This document shows, piece after piece, positions 1-7,975 of a stretch of DNA of 64,000 nucleotides. Location of the stretch: the NCBI RefSeq assembly GCF_009764355.1, contig NZ_LNUA01000008.1, positions 84,850-148,849 of the forward strand, in the 5' to 3' direction. This DNA comes from Companilactobacillus bobalius (GTDB lineage Bacteria; Bacillota; Bacilli; Lactobacillales; Lactobacillaceae). A model generated the notes under the pieces. That model was not told the DNA's origin and did no database searches. It saw only the letters and a list, made by a program, of their open reading frames with translations. Numbering within the stretch: position 1 is the stretch's first letter; every line of letters begins with the position of its first letter. A program made the translations under genes and the position numbers.

Positions 1-1
1 A

Positions 2-445
2 AGTGAATTCCTTTTAACAAATGACCACAAGTATGTTTATCCCGCTCTTTTTTCACTTAGACATCTTATTGAACTTGAATTAAAGCAACTTTCAAGTTCC
101 GATTATAGTGAGATTAAATCACTAAATTTTCGAATGGGAAGTCATAAAATTTATTCTGATTTCTGGAAAAAATTACGTCCCGTAATTGAAAAAACAAATC
201 AAACGGGTGAATCAACCGTTATTCTAGATGATATAGGTTCATTTATTGAACAGTTACAATTGATTGATAAGGAAGGTAGCTTTTTTAGATATCCAGCTGA
301 GTATAATCATCAAGTTCATTACATTTCAAAAAAAATAGATCCAATACATATTTTGACATGTGTAAGGGCAATATCAAATCTTCTAAGTGGATGTTCTTCG
401 ATGTTTGATTGTTATTCTGAATATGAGTCTGAAATGTATTTATAA
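2..445 (+). CDS. Hypothetical protein, 5'-truncated by the window edge
   Basis: The reading frame is open from base 2 with no stop, so the gene starts outside the window; the internal ATG at 134 is probably not the start. The visible part (about 147 residues) holds an N-terminal segment reading YPALFSLRHLIELELKQL, then a short segment around HKIYSDFWKKLRP. This pattern (an Arg-His helix followed by an H-x-(L/I)-x-x-x-W-x-K motif) recalls small HEPN-like helical proteins, but I cannot name the family with confidence. It is followed by a gene-poor stretch with duplication scars. No function is assigned. Confidence 0.6.
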   Translation, partial: SEFLLTNDHKYVYPALFSLRHLIELELKQLSSSDYSEIKSLNFRMGSHKIYSDFWKKLRPVIEKTNQTGESTVILDDIGSFIEQLQLIDKEGSFFRYPAEYNHQVHYISKKIDPIHILTCVRAISNLLSGCSSMFDCYSEYESEMYL

Positions 446-792
446 TCATAGATATACGAATAATTTATAAAAGAATCTAAATATACAAAAGGGTGCCAAT
501 TAGTTATGCTATGCATTTTTTGTATATTTGGATCTAAGTCAAATCATGATGGTAATGATTATCGAGCAATTCTATCAAGATTTGTTTAAAAGAGTATTAC
601 CAAAAATGAATTTTGTTTTAGAAGCACTAGAGATAGAATTCATTTTAATATTAAATAATTTTGAAAAGCATTAATAAATTTAGCTGCCAGATATAACTTT
701 TTATCGATAAGGAACTATATCAAAGTAGGATGGAATCGGTCAGAACTTCCCATATATAATTAACTGACATTAATTTTAAAAGGGGAAAGATT
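446..792. other. Non-coding stretch carrying one copy of a 28-bp repeat
   Basis: No convincing gene. It contains a 28-bp sequence at 564-591 that recurs exactly at 4004-4031. The last 15 bases before 793 contain an AAAGGGGAAAG ribosome-binding site for the next gene. I see no recognisable riboswitch or tRNA. Confidence 0.6.
564..591 (+). repeat. 28-bp direct repeat, copy 1
   Basis: Identical to 4004-4031 (starts GAGCAATTCTATC, ends GTTTAAAA). The flanks differ on both sides, so this is a scar of a larger duplication or a small dispersed repeat. Copy 2 lies about 90 bp upstream of a DHFR-like gene, and copy 1 lies upstream of a fragment of such a gene at 1466-1516. Confidence 0.85.
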
Positions 793-1443
793 ATGAAAAG
801 AAGTGATTTTAGAAGAAGTAGGAAAAAGCCTAAGAGGAAAAGATATTGGATAGGTGCTGGAATAATTGCTCTTTTTATGGCAGTAAATGGTTTCACAAAT
901 GGTCATAGTAGTGATAATAAAGACAAGTCCCACAAGGTAGCGTTAAAGGATAATAAGAAAAGTGCAGAAAAGGTATCTAAAAAGAAATTAGCCAGTAAAC
1001 TTGTTGAAAAGAAGAAAGAGGATACTTCAAAGAAAAAAACAAATAGTATATCTGATCAGAGAAAGAAAATTAATGATGAAATTAGGAAAAGTCTAGATGA
1101 ATCTAAGGGATTTGCCCTTGGAGAATTAGATGAAAATGGTCAGCCAACAGAAAATGGAACTCCCAATTTGGCATTCGCTTGGTCCGTAGTTATAAAAAGA
1201 ATTGAATATAATGAAAACAAACATGTCGACGTCTATGTAAACAGTGGTTTCAAGGATTTCACGGACAATGAAAAGTCAAAAGTAGCATTAATGGCACAGA
1301 ATAAGGCTGTTCTTTTCGTAGGAGAAGCTGAAAAGTTCACAATGGATCAATACAAAAAAGGAATAATTACTTTTATTCATTGCGATAATGATAACGTTGG
1401 TCGCAGTCATTATACTGAACCTAAGATATTTAAGTGGAATTAA
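793..1443 (+). CDS. Lysine-rich membrane-anchored or secreted protein of unknown function
   Basis: A 216-residue protein. A strongly basic N-terminus (MKRSDFRRSRKKPKRKR) precedes one hydrophobic segment at about residues 19-34, the topology of a signal anchor with the bulk outside the cell. Residues about 40-100 are a charged Lys/Ser/Glu-rich linker, probably disordered or coiled. Residues about 100-216 look like a small folded domain (FAWSVVIKRIEYNENKHVDVYV) and resemble extracytoplasmic small domains of unknown function in lactobacilli. The start has a good ribosome-binding site 8 bases upstream. It sits inside the interval between the 28-bp repeat and the DHFR fragment, as if it had been inserted into or replaced an older gene there. 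No function is assigned. Confidence 0.7.
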   Translation: MKRSDFRRSRKKPKRKRYWIGAGIIALFMAVNGFTNGHSSDNKDKSHKVALKDNKKSAEKVSKKKLASKLVEKKKEDTSKKKTNSISDQRKKINDEIRKSLDESKGFALGELDENGQPTENGTPNLAFAWSVVIKRIEYNENKHVDVYVNSGFKDFTDNEKSKVALMAQNKAVLFVGEAEKFTMDQYKKGIITFIHCDNDNVGRSHYTEPKIFKWN

Positions 1444-1465
1444 TAATCTATATTAGGAAAAATTG

Positions 1466-1516
1466 TCTTCTTTATTCTCAGATAAAACAAAATTTAAAGA
1501 ATTGAACTTGATATCG
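1466..1516 (+). pseudogene. Remnant of a RibD/DHFR-like reductase gene
   Basis: The plus strand reads SLFSDKTKFKELNLIS, matching the near-C-terminal segment IPLFSDKTKFKELTMVS of the intact reductase at 4124-4663. 26 consecutive bases are identical (1478-1503 against the equivalent stretch near 4581-4606). Nothing else of the gene remains around it. It appears to be the tail of a lost paralogue. Confidence 0.75.
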
Positions 1517-1564
1517 TTTATCATGAATATGGATAAGTGGGACTAGGACATAAGTCTAAGTTGA

Positions 1565-1610
1565 AAAAATACGACCCAAAAATCATTTGATTTCTGGGTC
1601 GTATTTTTAT
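1565..1610. terminator. Inverted repeat, probable bidirectional terminator
   Basis: Arms AAAAATACGACCCA (1565-1578) and TGGGTCGTATTTTT (1595-1608) are perfectly complementary around a 16-base loop, with A and T runs on the two sides. It can serve the genes at 793 (plus) and 1697 (minus). It is preceded by GTGGGACTAGGACATAAGTC, a short sequence often seen near gene ends in lactic acid bacteria. Confidence 0.75.
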
Positions 1611-1696
1611 TTAGAACCGAGAGTTATATCCATATTTTTATTCTAAAGAATTTAAAATAAAAGATTTGAAATATTATAACTACATAAAAATTCAAT

Positions 1697-2911
1697 TTAA
1701 TCTAACTTATTATCAGAACTACTAGGAACAATATCTTTAACAAAATTTTTATTTTTGCGGGCATGAACTAATAAGTACCAAATCAAACCGATAATGATTG
1801 TAATACCCATTAGGCAGAATAATCCTCGATAACCAGTCAGTGGTTCAATTATACCTAAAGCATAAGGGCCAACTCCCAGACTTAAATCAAAGAGAATGAA
1901 GTAGGTGGCTGTTGCTTGGGAGAGTCTTTCGATAGGAACACTTTTTGCAGCGACGGTTTGACAGGTGGATTGAAAATTACCAAATCCTAAACCAATTAGA
2001 AAGGCAGATACCAAGATCATCCAACCAGAACTGGCTACGGCTAAAAGCATCATTCCTAACATATTAATAATTGCTGAAGGAATGATAACCGCATTTTCAC
2101 CGAAATGATCAATAATTCTGCCGGTGAATGGACGAGAAATTAAAATTGCGGCGGCGTAAATCAAGAAGAAGACGGATGAGTAACTAGCTAAGTTTAATTC
2201 TGTTGTATAAAAACTTAAATAAGCTTGAATAGCTGCGTAGCCTAAACCAACGATAAAAATTGTACTAGCGATTGGTAAAGCTTTAGGTTCAATAAAATCA
2301 TGAATAGTAATCTTAGGATGCTTATTTGTGAAATGAAAAGCAATTTTACTGCCATTAACAAAGAGACAAAAAATCAAAGCGAGAATTGCTAGAATAGTTT
2401 CCATCATAAACATTACGTTAAAATTAAAATGTTGTTCTACTAATAATCCAGCAAAAGGTCCAACGGCAGTTGCTAAAATTGTACTAAGACTAAAATAACC
2501 GATTCCTTCACCAGTTCTTGCTTTGGGAAATAGTAAAACGACAGCAGTATTAGTTACGGTGCTGACCAAACCGATGGCTATACCCTGAATCAAACGAACA
2601 ACTATTAGAAAGAGAATTGAATTAGCCATTTGATATAATAAAGTTGCTGGAATTAGAAGAATGGTACCAGCGACCATCAATTGTTTGTTACTAAAGATAT
2701 GTGTCAAGTAACCACTGGAGAAACGGGAAATAAGAATTCCTATGACGGTGATACCGACAATTAGTCCTGAGATACTAGTAGGAGCTTGAAATTTTTTAAC
2801 TGAATATAGACCAACAGTTACCATTAAACTATAGTATCCAGTCATAACGAAAAGATTGGTTAATGCAAGCAGCCAAAAGTCACGGCTAAAGAGTGATTCA
2901 TGATTATTCAA
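1697..2911 (-). CDS. MFS drug/metabolite efflux transporter
   Basis: A major facilitator superfamily permease of about 404 residues with twelve predicted membrane helices and the usual central loop after helix 6. It probably exports small hydrophobic compounds by proton antiport; the substrate is unknown. The frame is open further upstream, but the best start is a TTG at 2911, eight bases after CGGAGG (2920-2925), giving (M)NNHESLFSRDFWLLAL. An ATA lies one codon before this TTG. It is divergently transcribed from the MerR regulator at 2973 across a 61-bp gap, the usual arrangement for a MerR-controlled efflux pump. Confidence 0.85.
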   Translation of the reverse strand: MNNHESLFSRDFWLLALTNLFVMTGYYSLMVTVGLYSVKKFQAPTSISGLIVGITVIGILISRFSSGYLTHIFSNKQLMVAGTILLIPATLLYQMANSILFLIVVRLIQGIAIGLVSTVTNTAVVLLFPKARTGEGIGYFSLSTILATAVGPFAGLLVEQHFNFNVMFMMETILAILALIFCLFVNGSKIAFHFTNKHPKITIHDFIEPKALPIASTIFIVGLGYAAIQAYLSFYTTELNLASYSSVFFLIYAAAILISRPFTGRIIDHFGENAVIIPSAIINMLGMMLLAVASSGWMILVSAFLIGLGFGNFQSTCQTVAAKSVPIERLSQATATYFILFDLSLGVGPYALGIIEPLTGYRGLFCLMGITIIIGLIWYLLVHARKNKNFVKDIVPSSSDNKLD

Positions 2912-2972
2912 TATAAGAGCCTCCGTTTTTCTGAAAACAACAGATTCTATCTTACATAATGGAGTTAAGTCC

Positions 2973-3356
2973 ATGTCAAATAAAAAATTATATTCAATTG
3001 GAACGTTTTCCAAAATAACTGGGTTGAGCCCAGATACAATTAGATTTTATGAAAAGAAAGATCTTATCCATCCTGAACATGGTCCCAGACAGTTGCGACA
3101 ATATACTGATGCCCACGTGGATCATGTGGCATTGTTGCTAAGACTAAAAGCGGCTGGTTTTACTTTGGATGAAATTCATACTTATACCAACTATCGTGGT
3201 CAAGGGCCAGAAACCATACCAACACGTTTGAGATTGATGAGGGAAAAAGTTGAGTCCTTACATGAAAAACAGTCTGACATTGAGGTTAGTATCAAATATT
3301 TAAATGAAAAAATGGAATTTTTAAAAAAACAGCAACAAGATAATTTAATAAAGTGA
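2973..3356 (+). CDS. MerR-family transcriptional regulator
   Basis: A 127-residue protein. The N-terminal winged helix-turn-helix begins YSIGTFSKITGLSPDTIRFY, followed by RQYTDAHVDHVALLLRLKAAGFTLDEI, the typical MerR layout. A C-terminal coiled-coil dimerisation helix spans roughly residues 88-120. There is no large effector domain and there are no conserved metal-binding cysteines, so it resembles the small AdhR/NolA-like group that senses reactive or organic compounds. It probably controls the divergent MFS gene from the shared 61-bp spacer. Confidence 0.9.
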   Translation: MSNKKLYSIGTFSKITGLSPDTIRFYEKKDLIHPEHGPRQLRQYTDAHVDHVALLLRLKAAGFTLDEIHTYTNYRGQGPETIPTRLRLMREKVESLHEKQSDIEVSIKYLNEKMEFLKKQQQDNLIK

Positions 3357-3493
3357 ACAGAAATAATAACTATAATGTCTGACTTGTAGTTCTAGATCCT
3401 CCTTAATTAGAAGTAAATTTGGATTTTTTGGTTAAAAAATATATAAAGTATGTTATTCTTTTAATAGAACATATGTTCGTGCAGGAGAAAAAC

Positions 3494-3880
3494 ATGATTT
3501 TACATAAAATTAAGAGTATTCGCACAAATAATTTCAATGATCCAGAAATGTTTTCAAAAGTTACAGATCTGTGGTCTAAGTCGGTGGTTAATATACCAGA
3601 AAATAAAATTAGGTATGGTATTTATCATAACTATCAATCTGATTATAGGGGCGACTATTCCTTAACTACAGCAATTGAAGATAAAAATGATATGTCTGGG
3701 ATTTTAATACCTGATTCTAATAAGTACATTACTTATACTGACGATTCAAATGATGTTCCCAAATTGTGGAAACAAGTATGGTTAGACGAGGATAATAAAA
3801 AAATTATTAGAAAATATGATTATGATTTTGAAAAATATTATCCTGATGGAACGGTTGAAGTATATATATCCGTTAAGTAA
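3494..3880 (+). CDS. GyrI-like / AraC effector-binding domain protein
   Basis: About 128 residues from the ATG at 3494, which follows GCAGGAG by 7 bases. The sequence fits a stand-alone GyrI-like small-molecule-binding fold: MFSKVTDLWSKSV, a GIYHNYQSDYRGDYSLTTAI segment (split by short loops) and a C-terminal strand DGTVEVYISVK. The YEKYYPDGTVE-type end is typical of the SOUL/GyrI superfamily. Such proteins bind amphipathic or cationic ligands, or modulate gyrase or transcription. It is not fused to a DNA-binding domain. It lies next to the MerR/MFS pair but with its own spacing. Confidence 0.75.
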   Translation: MILHKIKSIRTNNFNDPEMFSKVTDLWSKSVVNIPENKIRYGIYHNYQSDYRGDYSLTTAIEDKNDMSGILIPDSNKYITYTDDSNDVPKLWKQVWLDEDNKKIIRKYDYDFEKYYPDGTVEVYISVK

Positions 3881-4123
3881 GAATTGTAAAAATAGGTCTT
3901 GGGTTCAAGTGGAATACCTTATTGGATAAATTGAAATATATTAATAATTCATTAGATGACTATGCAGCAGTAATCTTTGTTAGAACAATGCCAAACACTT
4001 ATTGAGCAATTCTATCAAGATTTGTTTAAAACGATTATGAATTAAAATAAATAGCCTTTTATTAGTAACTTCAACTGCAAGAATATACAATATGTTTAAC
4101 CAGAAGAACCGGAGGATAGACAT
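3881..4123 (+). other. Intergenic stretch with a possible gene fragment and the second 28-bp repeat
   Basis: A short open frame at about 3887-4006 reads WNTLLDKLKYINNSLDDY followed by AAVIFVRTMPNTY and a stop. It has no start signal and looks like the tail of a lost gene, but could be chance. The 28-bp repeat copy is at 4004-4031. The ribosome-binding site CCGGAGGA for the next gene is at about 4109-4116. Confidence 0.4.
4004..4031 (+). repeat. 28-bp direct repeat, copy 2
   Basis: Exact copy of 564-591. It lies upstream of the intact DHFR-like gene. Confidence 0.85.
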
Positions 4124-4663
4124 ATGACACGTAAAGTTATTCTATTCATCGCGGAAACTTTAGATGGATATATTGCAGAAGAAAATGGCAACATTGACTA
4201 TTTGATTGATAATGATTTTACATCTGGTGAAGACAATGATCGTGAATATGAGAAATTAGTTAAACATGTGGATTCAGTAGTCATGGGGCGCAAAACTTAT
4301 GATCAGGTGGCTAATAAATTGTCGCCAGATAGTTATCCTTATGATGATTTTGATAATTATATAATGACTCGTCAGCCAATTGATGATGTCGGTAATTTGC
4401 ATTTTGTAGACGGTGATATTGTTGATTTGGTTAAGGGGTTGAAGAATAGGTCATCAAATAAAGATATTTGGATCATCGGTGGCAGTAGTATCATTGCTCC
4501 ATTGGTTAACAGTGATTTAATTGACGTTTATCAAATAGGAATCGTCCCAATTATTTTGGGAAAGGGTATTCCTTTATTTTCAGATAAAACAAAATTTAAA
4601 GAATTAACAATGGTATCAGCTAAAAAAGTTAACGGTATTGCCTATCTTGAATACGTTAAGTAA
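4124..4663 (+). CDS. RibD C-terminal/DHFR-like reductase (YyaP/YwjB type)
   Basis: A 179-residue single-domain protein of the dihydrofolate reductase superfamily. It starts VILFIAETLDGYIAEENGNID, with the MGRKTYDQV motif at about residues 54-62 and the NADPH-binding IWIIGGSSIIAPLV at about residues 116-129. The length matches the YyaP/YwjB group, which lacks the RibD deaminase half; the physiological substrate of this group is not established. It is a paralogue of the gene at 42767 and of the fragment at 1466. It begins after a strong ribosome-binding site and ends at a bidirectional terminator. Confidence 0.88.
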   Translation: MTRKVILFIAETLDGYIAEENGNIDYLIDNDFTSGEDNDREYEKLVKHVDSVVMGRKTYDQVANKLSPDSYPYDDFDNYIMTRQPIDDVGNLHFVDGDIVDLVKGLKNRSSNKDIWIIGGSSIIAPLVNSDLIDVYQIGIVPIILGKGIPLFSDKTKFKELTMVSAKKVNGIAYLEYVK

Positions 4664-4670
4664 AAAATAA

Positions 4671-4704
4671 GAGCATCTCTGATTGAAGTCAGGGATGCTC
4701 TTTT
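4671..4704. terminator. Bidirectional intrinsic terminator
   Basis: Perfect 12-bp arms GAGCATCTCTGA and TCAGGGATGCTC (one G-T pair) around TTGAAG, flanked by A and T runs. It separates the converging genes at 4124 and 4719. Confidence 0.9.
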
Positions 4705-4718
4705 AGTATTTAGAATAA

Positions 4719-5432
4719 TTAAGTTAAAAGTGTACCTATGAAGTAGGTTACGATCATCGTTCCCAACCCAACAAGTAGATTTCGCAAAATACCTTTGATG
4801 ACATTGGATTTGCCCAGTCTACTACTGATATATCCTGTGAAAGTTAAAGCAATGATTACTGAAAACATGGTTCCTGAAACTTTATATGGATAAGGAATAA
4901 AGGTAATTGCCATCAGCGGTAATAATGAACCAATGATAAATGAGAAAAATGAAGAGAAAGCTGCCTGCCAAGGGCTGAAGTAATCTTTGAATTCAATATT
5001 GAATTTGGATTTTAATGTGGCAGCTAGGGGATCTTGTTCCATTAAACTAGAAGAAACTTGTCTTGATAAATCCAAGCCTAAACCTTTACTTTCATAATAA
5101 CTGGCTAGAGCATTTTCTTCACGATTAGGATTTGCAGCAATCATTTCCTCTTGCAATTTAACCATATTTCTTTGAGTATCTCTTTGAGTACTAACGGAGA
5201 CATATTCACCTCCACCCATTGATAGGGCTCCAGCAAACATACCAGCTAATCCAGAAATGAATAATGTCATCTGACTTTGTTGTGCACCAGCCACTCCAGT
5301 CACAATTCCAGCTACGGAAATGATACCATCGTTAGCTCCTAAAACACCGGCTCGAACTACGTTTAATCTTTCGGATAAACGTAGTTTTTTAATTTCCCTG
5401 GGTACGATTGAATGCAGTAAATAATTACTCAT
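4719..5432 (-). CDS. VIT1/CCC1-family iron/manganese transporter
   Basis: A 237-residue membrane protein. The N-terminal part RAGVLGANDGIISVAGIVTGVAG is the VIT/CCC1 signature. It is followed by GALSMGGGEYVSVSTQRDTQR, a cytoplasmic helical region rich in Glu and Asn, and three C-terminal helices. The family moves Fe2+ or Mn2+ out of the cytosol, often by proton exchange. The gene stands alone. Its promoter region abuts the leader region of the BMC operon on the other side. Confidence 0.9.
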   Translation of the reverse strand: MSNYLLHSIVPREIKKLRLSERLNVVRAGVLGANDGIISVAGIVTGVAGAQQSQMTLFISGLAGMFAGALSMGGGEYVSVSTQRDTQRNMVKLQEEMIAANPNREENALASYYESKGLGLDLSRQVSSSLMEQDPLAATLKSKFNIEFKDYFSPWQAAFSSFFSFIIGSLLPLMAITFIPYPYKVSGTMFSVIIALTFTGYISSRLGKSNVIKGILRNLLVGLGTMIVTYFIGTLLT

Positions 5433-5609
5433 AATTGGTCTCCTTCTGTTAGATCATCGGAAATTATAATGTCAATGCAAACGTTTAACTAAATATATTA
5501 TATTTTTGAATAGAAAGAAAGATAAATTTTTAAAAGACAAGTAATATGCTCAGTAGAAAACCAAAAAAATGTGCGAATAATTTCACATATAAACATTAAA
5601 TTGAAGGTG

Positions 5610-5648
5610 TTTTTGGAAGATTAAACGATCTTCTAAAAATGCTTTTTT
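5610..5648 (+). terminator. Terminator-like hairpin with no gene upstream on its strand
   Basis: Arms at 5610-5621 and 5628-5639 pair at 11 of 12 positions around TAAACG and are followed by TGC and seven T residues. On the plus strand the nearest upstream gene ends at 4663 with its own terminator, so this hairpin would end a short transcript initiated within 5433-5600. Confidence 0.55.
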
Positions 5649-5972
5649 TAGTAGAAGAAATTTTTTCAAGTAAATTTGTTTAGAAAACGACAAGTGTAGT
5701 CTGACAGGCTTTCTTCACGTAAACCTGTCCCTAGGGTCAGGGTCTTATTTTGAATTTTGAAACGTTGTTAAATCGGTATTTTTAAAATTTAACTCAAAAA
5801 ATATTCTTCAAAAATGCCTTTTTTAAAAAATTGTGAAATTTTCTACATGTCAAATAAAAAGACTTGATTGTCATGATTATGTCTAAAAAAATAAAATTTT
5901 AATCAAAAAGCCTATTCTACGGCCTTTAGTGGCAGTTATTTTGTGTTTTAGAACACAATTTGAAATGGAGTG

Positions 5973-6004
5973 TTGACTTGAACCGTAGGGGGCATAAATA
6001 TAAT
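5973..6004 (+). promoter_or_regulatory. Probable BMC operon promoter with a long 20-bp spacer
   Basis: TTGACT (5973-5978) and a perfect TATAAT (5999-6004) are separated by 20 bp instead of 17. The spacer contains CCGTAGG at its centre. Overlong spacers with a central dyad are characteristic of promoters activated by MerR-family regulators, and a MerR-type gene lies at the end of this operon (20233-21069). Assignment to that regulator is inference. Confidence 0.6.
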
Positions 6005-6020
6005 GGCACCATAACAAAAA

Positions 6021-6034
6021 TGCAAACGCTCACA
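6021..6034 (+). promoter_or_regulatory. cre site (CcpA) at the start of the BMC operon
   Basis: TGCAAACGCTCACA matches the catabolite-responsive element consensus TGWAANCGNTNWCA at all but the third base. It lies about 17 bp after the -10 box and just before the ribosome-binding site, where CcpA would block transcription when preferred sugars are present. Confidence 0.7.
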
Positions 6035-6048
6035 AAGGAGAGATTATC

Positions 6049-6333
6049 ATGAAATATGACGCACTTGGAATGATTGAAACTAAAGGTTTAGTAGGTTCTA
6101 TTGAAGCGGCCGACGCAATGGTGAAAGCAGCTAACGTATCTCTTATTGGTAAAGAATTAGTTGGTGGAGGACTAGTTACTGTCATGGTTCGTGGTGATGT
6201 TGGTGCTGTTAAGGCCGCTACTGATGCCGGTGCCGCTGCTGCCCAAAGAATTGGCGAACTATTATCAGTTCACGTAATTCCTCGTCCACATGCAGAAGTT
6301 GAGAATATTTTACCAACTCCAAACACAAAATAA
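6049..6333 (+). CDS. BMC-H hexameric shell protein (first gene of the operon)
   Basis: A 94-residue single-domain BMC protein. It opens [20 protein letters not shown] and continues [20 protein letters not shown], the canonical BMC-H fold whose hexamers tile the flat faces of the shell. The pore-lining region is the GGG segment at residues 39-41. The protein ends shortly after [15 protein letters not shown] without an extension. It differs from the last shell gene of the operon (19757) at only about five positions before the tail. It starts 9 bases after AAAGGAG, directly downstream of the cre site. Confidence 0.95.
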   Translation: MKYDALGMIETKGLVGSIEAADAMVKAANVSLIGKELVGGGLVTVMVRGDVGAVKAATDAGAAAAQRIGELLSVHVIPRPHAEVENILPTPNTK

Positions 6334-6346
6334 GGAGTAAGTGACA

Positions 6347-7366
6347 ATGGATATTAATAAGGAATCTATCAATGGTCGCATTAATCTTGCGGATAGTAAG
6401 AAAAATGCATTAACTAAAAAATTCCACACTACAGGATTAATTAATGGTGCAATTTCTGGATTAACGTATGGTATTTATTCAACTCTGGTAATGGTTGCTA
6501 GTGGGTATGATCCATTAGTCAGTGCCGCTGGATTTTTGGCAGCACCGTTTGTCTGTTCAGGACTAAATGATTTTATTGCCGGATTGTGGTTGTTGATCTA
6601 CAACGCTAAAAAAGGTCGCTTGAAGGAGTTAGGCAGAACTCTTAAGACTAAGCCAGGCAAGATGTTGGTTATTGGATTCCTTCTTGGAGGACCAATTGCT
6701 AATGGTGCTTACTTAGTTGGTTTAGCAATGGCCGGTGCCTATGCAATTCCAATTTCTGCCACATGTAGTTTGTTCGGTGCTTTGTTTGCTTGGATGTTTT
6801 TGAAGCAAAAGCCAACCAAACGTGTTGTCTTGGGTATGGTGCTTTGTGTATTTGGCGCAATTATTATTAATTTTGTAAAACCTGAAGGAGCACCTAACTT
6901 CACTCTTGGAATTATCTGTGCTTTGATTGCCGCTGTTAGTTGGGGACTTGAAGGTGTTTTCTCCAGCTTTGGTGGTGCAATGATCGATACTGACGTTGCT
7001 GTTAATTTGAGAGAATTAATTTCAGGTCTAGTAGTTCTAGTTCTTATGGTTCCAGCTGTAGGAGCTCTTAAATTACTTGGCGGAACAATTTCAGCCGGAA
7101 TCCCACTTGCTTGGTTAGCTGTAGCTGGACTAAGTGCAGCCATCTCATTCGTTACTTGGTATAAAGCTAATGCAACTGTTGGATGTGCAATTGGAATGTC
7201 ACTCAATGTTACTTATGCTTTCTGGGGAGTTCTATTCTGTGTCCTATTCTTAGGTCAAACTTTGACTCCAACAATCGTCATTGGTTCAATCGTTATTGTT
7301 CTAGGTGCCATCATCGTAACGATGAATCCTTTAGATCTATTTAAAAAAGGAGGCGTTGAACAATGA
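6347..7366 (+). CDS. DMT-superfamily (EamA-like) permease, probable choline uptake
   Basis: About 339 residues with ten predicted helices in two EamA-type halves. It includes a Gly-rich loop around GFLLGGPIANGAYLVGLAMA and IPISATCSLFGALFAWMFLKQ near residues 105-155. Start choice: ATG at 6347, nine bases after AAGGAG; a GTG at 6341 is too close to the ribosome-binding site. Many choline-BMC loci carry a small EmrE-type drug/metabolite transporter at this place. This larger DMT protein is the only transporter in the operon and is the best candidate for choline import or for export of trimethylamine; the substrate is inference. Its last four bases overlap the next start (ATGA). Confidence 0.8.
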   Translation: MDINKESINGRINLADSKKNALTKKFHTTGLINGAISGLTYGIYSTLVMVASGYDPLVSAAGFLAAPFVCSGLNDFIAGLWLLIYNAKKGRLKELGRTLKTKPGKMLVIGFLLGGPIANGAYLVGLAMAGAYAIPISATCSLFGALFAWMFLKQKPTKRVVLGMVLCVFGAIIINFVKPEGAPNFTLGIICALIAAVSWGLEGVFSSFGGAMIDTDVAVNLRELISGLVVLVLMVPAVGALKLLGGTISAGIPLAWLAVAGLSAAISFVTWYKANATVGCAIGMSLNVTYAFWGVLFCVLFLGQTLTPTIVIGSIVIVLGAIIVTMNPLDLFKKGGVEQ

Positions 7367-7644
7367 GTTTACCAAGTAGAATGGCCGTTTTGAATTATAT
7401 GAATAGTCACGAAGCAGTTGATGTTAAGGCAGTTATGGCAGCCTTAAAACCACTTTATGGAAATGAAAAACAGTTTAACGAAGAATTATATATGGAACAT
7501 TTTATGGCTTTAGAGGCCAATGGGCTGGTCGAATTAGATAGTTATGAACTAGACAAAGACGACAACCTAATTATGAATTATCGAATCAACGCTGATGGTC
7601 GTGATGCTGTTGCAAAATATGTTGATAAAAAGTATAGCAACTAA
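7363..7644 (+). CDS. Small winged-helix-like protein coupled to the permease
   Basis: A 93-residue acidic protein, not recognised as a known BMC component. Helices near residues 3-30 and 35-55 (YMEHFMALEANGLVELDSYE) are followed by a hairpin and INADGRDAVAKYVDKKY. This resembles the end of winged-helix domains, in which a turn of the form T-x-x-G-R precedes the last helix. Translation is coupled to the permease by an ATGA overlap, suggesting fixed stoichiometry or joint control. It could be a small regulator or an assembly protein of the compartment; I assign no function. Confidence 0.6.
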   Translation: MSLPSRMAVLNYMNSHEAVDVKAVMAALKPLYGNEKQFNEELYMEHFMALEANGLVELDSYELDKDDNLIMNYRINADGRDAVAKYVDKKYSN

Positions 7645-7661
7645 ACTAAGAGGTTGAATTT

Positions 7662-7958
7662 ATGAGATATAAAGGTGATGAAGCATTGGGACTCATAGAG
7701 ACAGTTGGTTTGGTCCCTGCATTGAAAGCAGCCGATGAAATGTTAAAAGCTGCAGAAGTTGAATTGATTTCATATGAAAACATAGGATCCACACTAGTTA
7801 CGGTTATTGTAAAAGGCGATGTTGCGGCAGTTAAGTCAGCCGTTGAAGCTGGTGCCAAAGCAGCATCAGAGATCGGTAAACTTACGGCTAGCAATGTTAT
7901 GCCACGTCCAATACCAGGTGTTGGCGACATTGTTTCAGTTCATGATATTGATCAATAA
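7662..7958 (+). CDS. BMC-H hexameric shell protein
   Basis: A 98-residue single BMC domain: ALGLIETVGLVPALKAADEM, then YENIGSTLVTVIVKGDVAAV. It carries IGST in the pore loop where the first shell protein has GGG, so its pore should differ in size and polarity. The tail GVGDIVSVHDIDQ is acidic. It lies 17 bp after the previous gene and 17 bp before the next, within one transcription unit. Confidence 0.94.
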   Translation: MRYKGDEALGLIETVGLVPALKAADEMLKAAEVELISYENIGSTLVTVIVKGDVAAVKSAVEAGAKAASEIGKLTASNVMPRPIPGVGDIVSVHDIDQ

Positions 7959-7975
7959 CTTAGGAGTAAACAGAT

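Larger units (their letters stand above)
5433..6048. other. 616-bp regulatory region upstream of the BMC operon
   Basis: No coding frame of interest. From left to right: the promoter side of the minus-strand VIT gene, a terminator-like hairpin at 5610-5648, a second possible stem region at 5701-5740 (GACAGG pairing with CCTGTC, plus a CCCTAGGG palindrome), an AT-rich segment, then a promoter at 5973-6004, a cre site at 6021-6034 and the ribosome-binding site AAAGGAGAG before 6049. The length and the hairpins suggest a regulatory leader or a small RNA. Confidence 0.6.

Noticed and set aside
5701..5740. Known riboswitch class
   Set aside because: The pairing segments do not match any riboswitch consensus I can recall; listed only as a possible structured leader.
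6739..7206. 155-residue open frame on the minus strand
   Set aside because: It lies wholly inside the permease gene, has the low-complexity look of an antisense shadow and has no ribosome-binding site.
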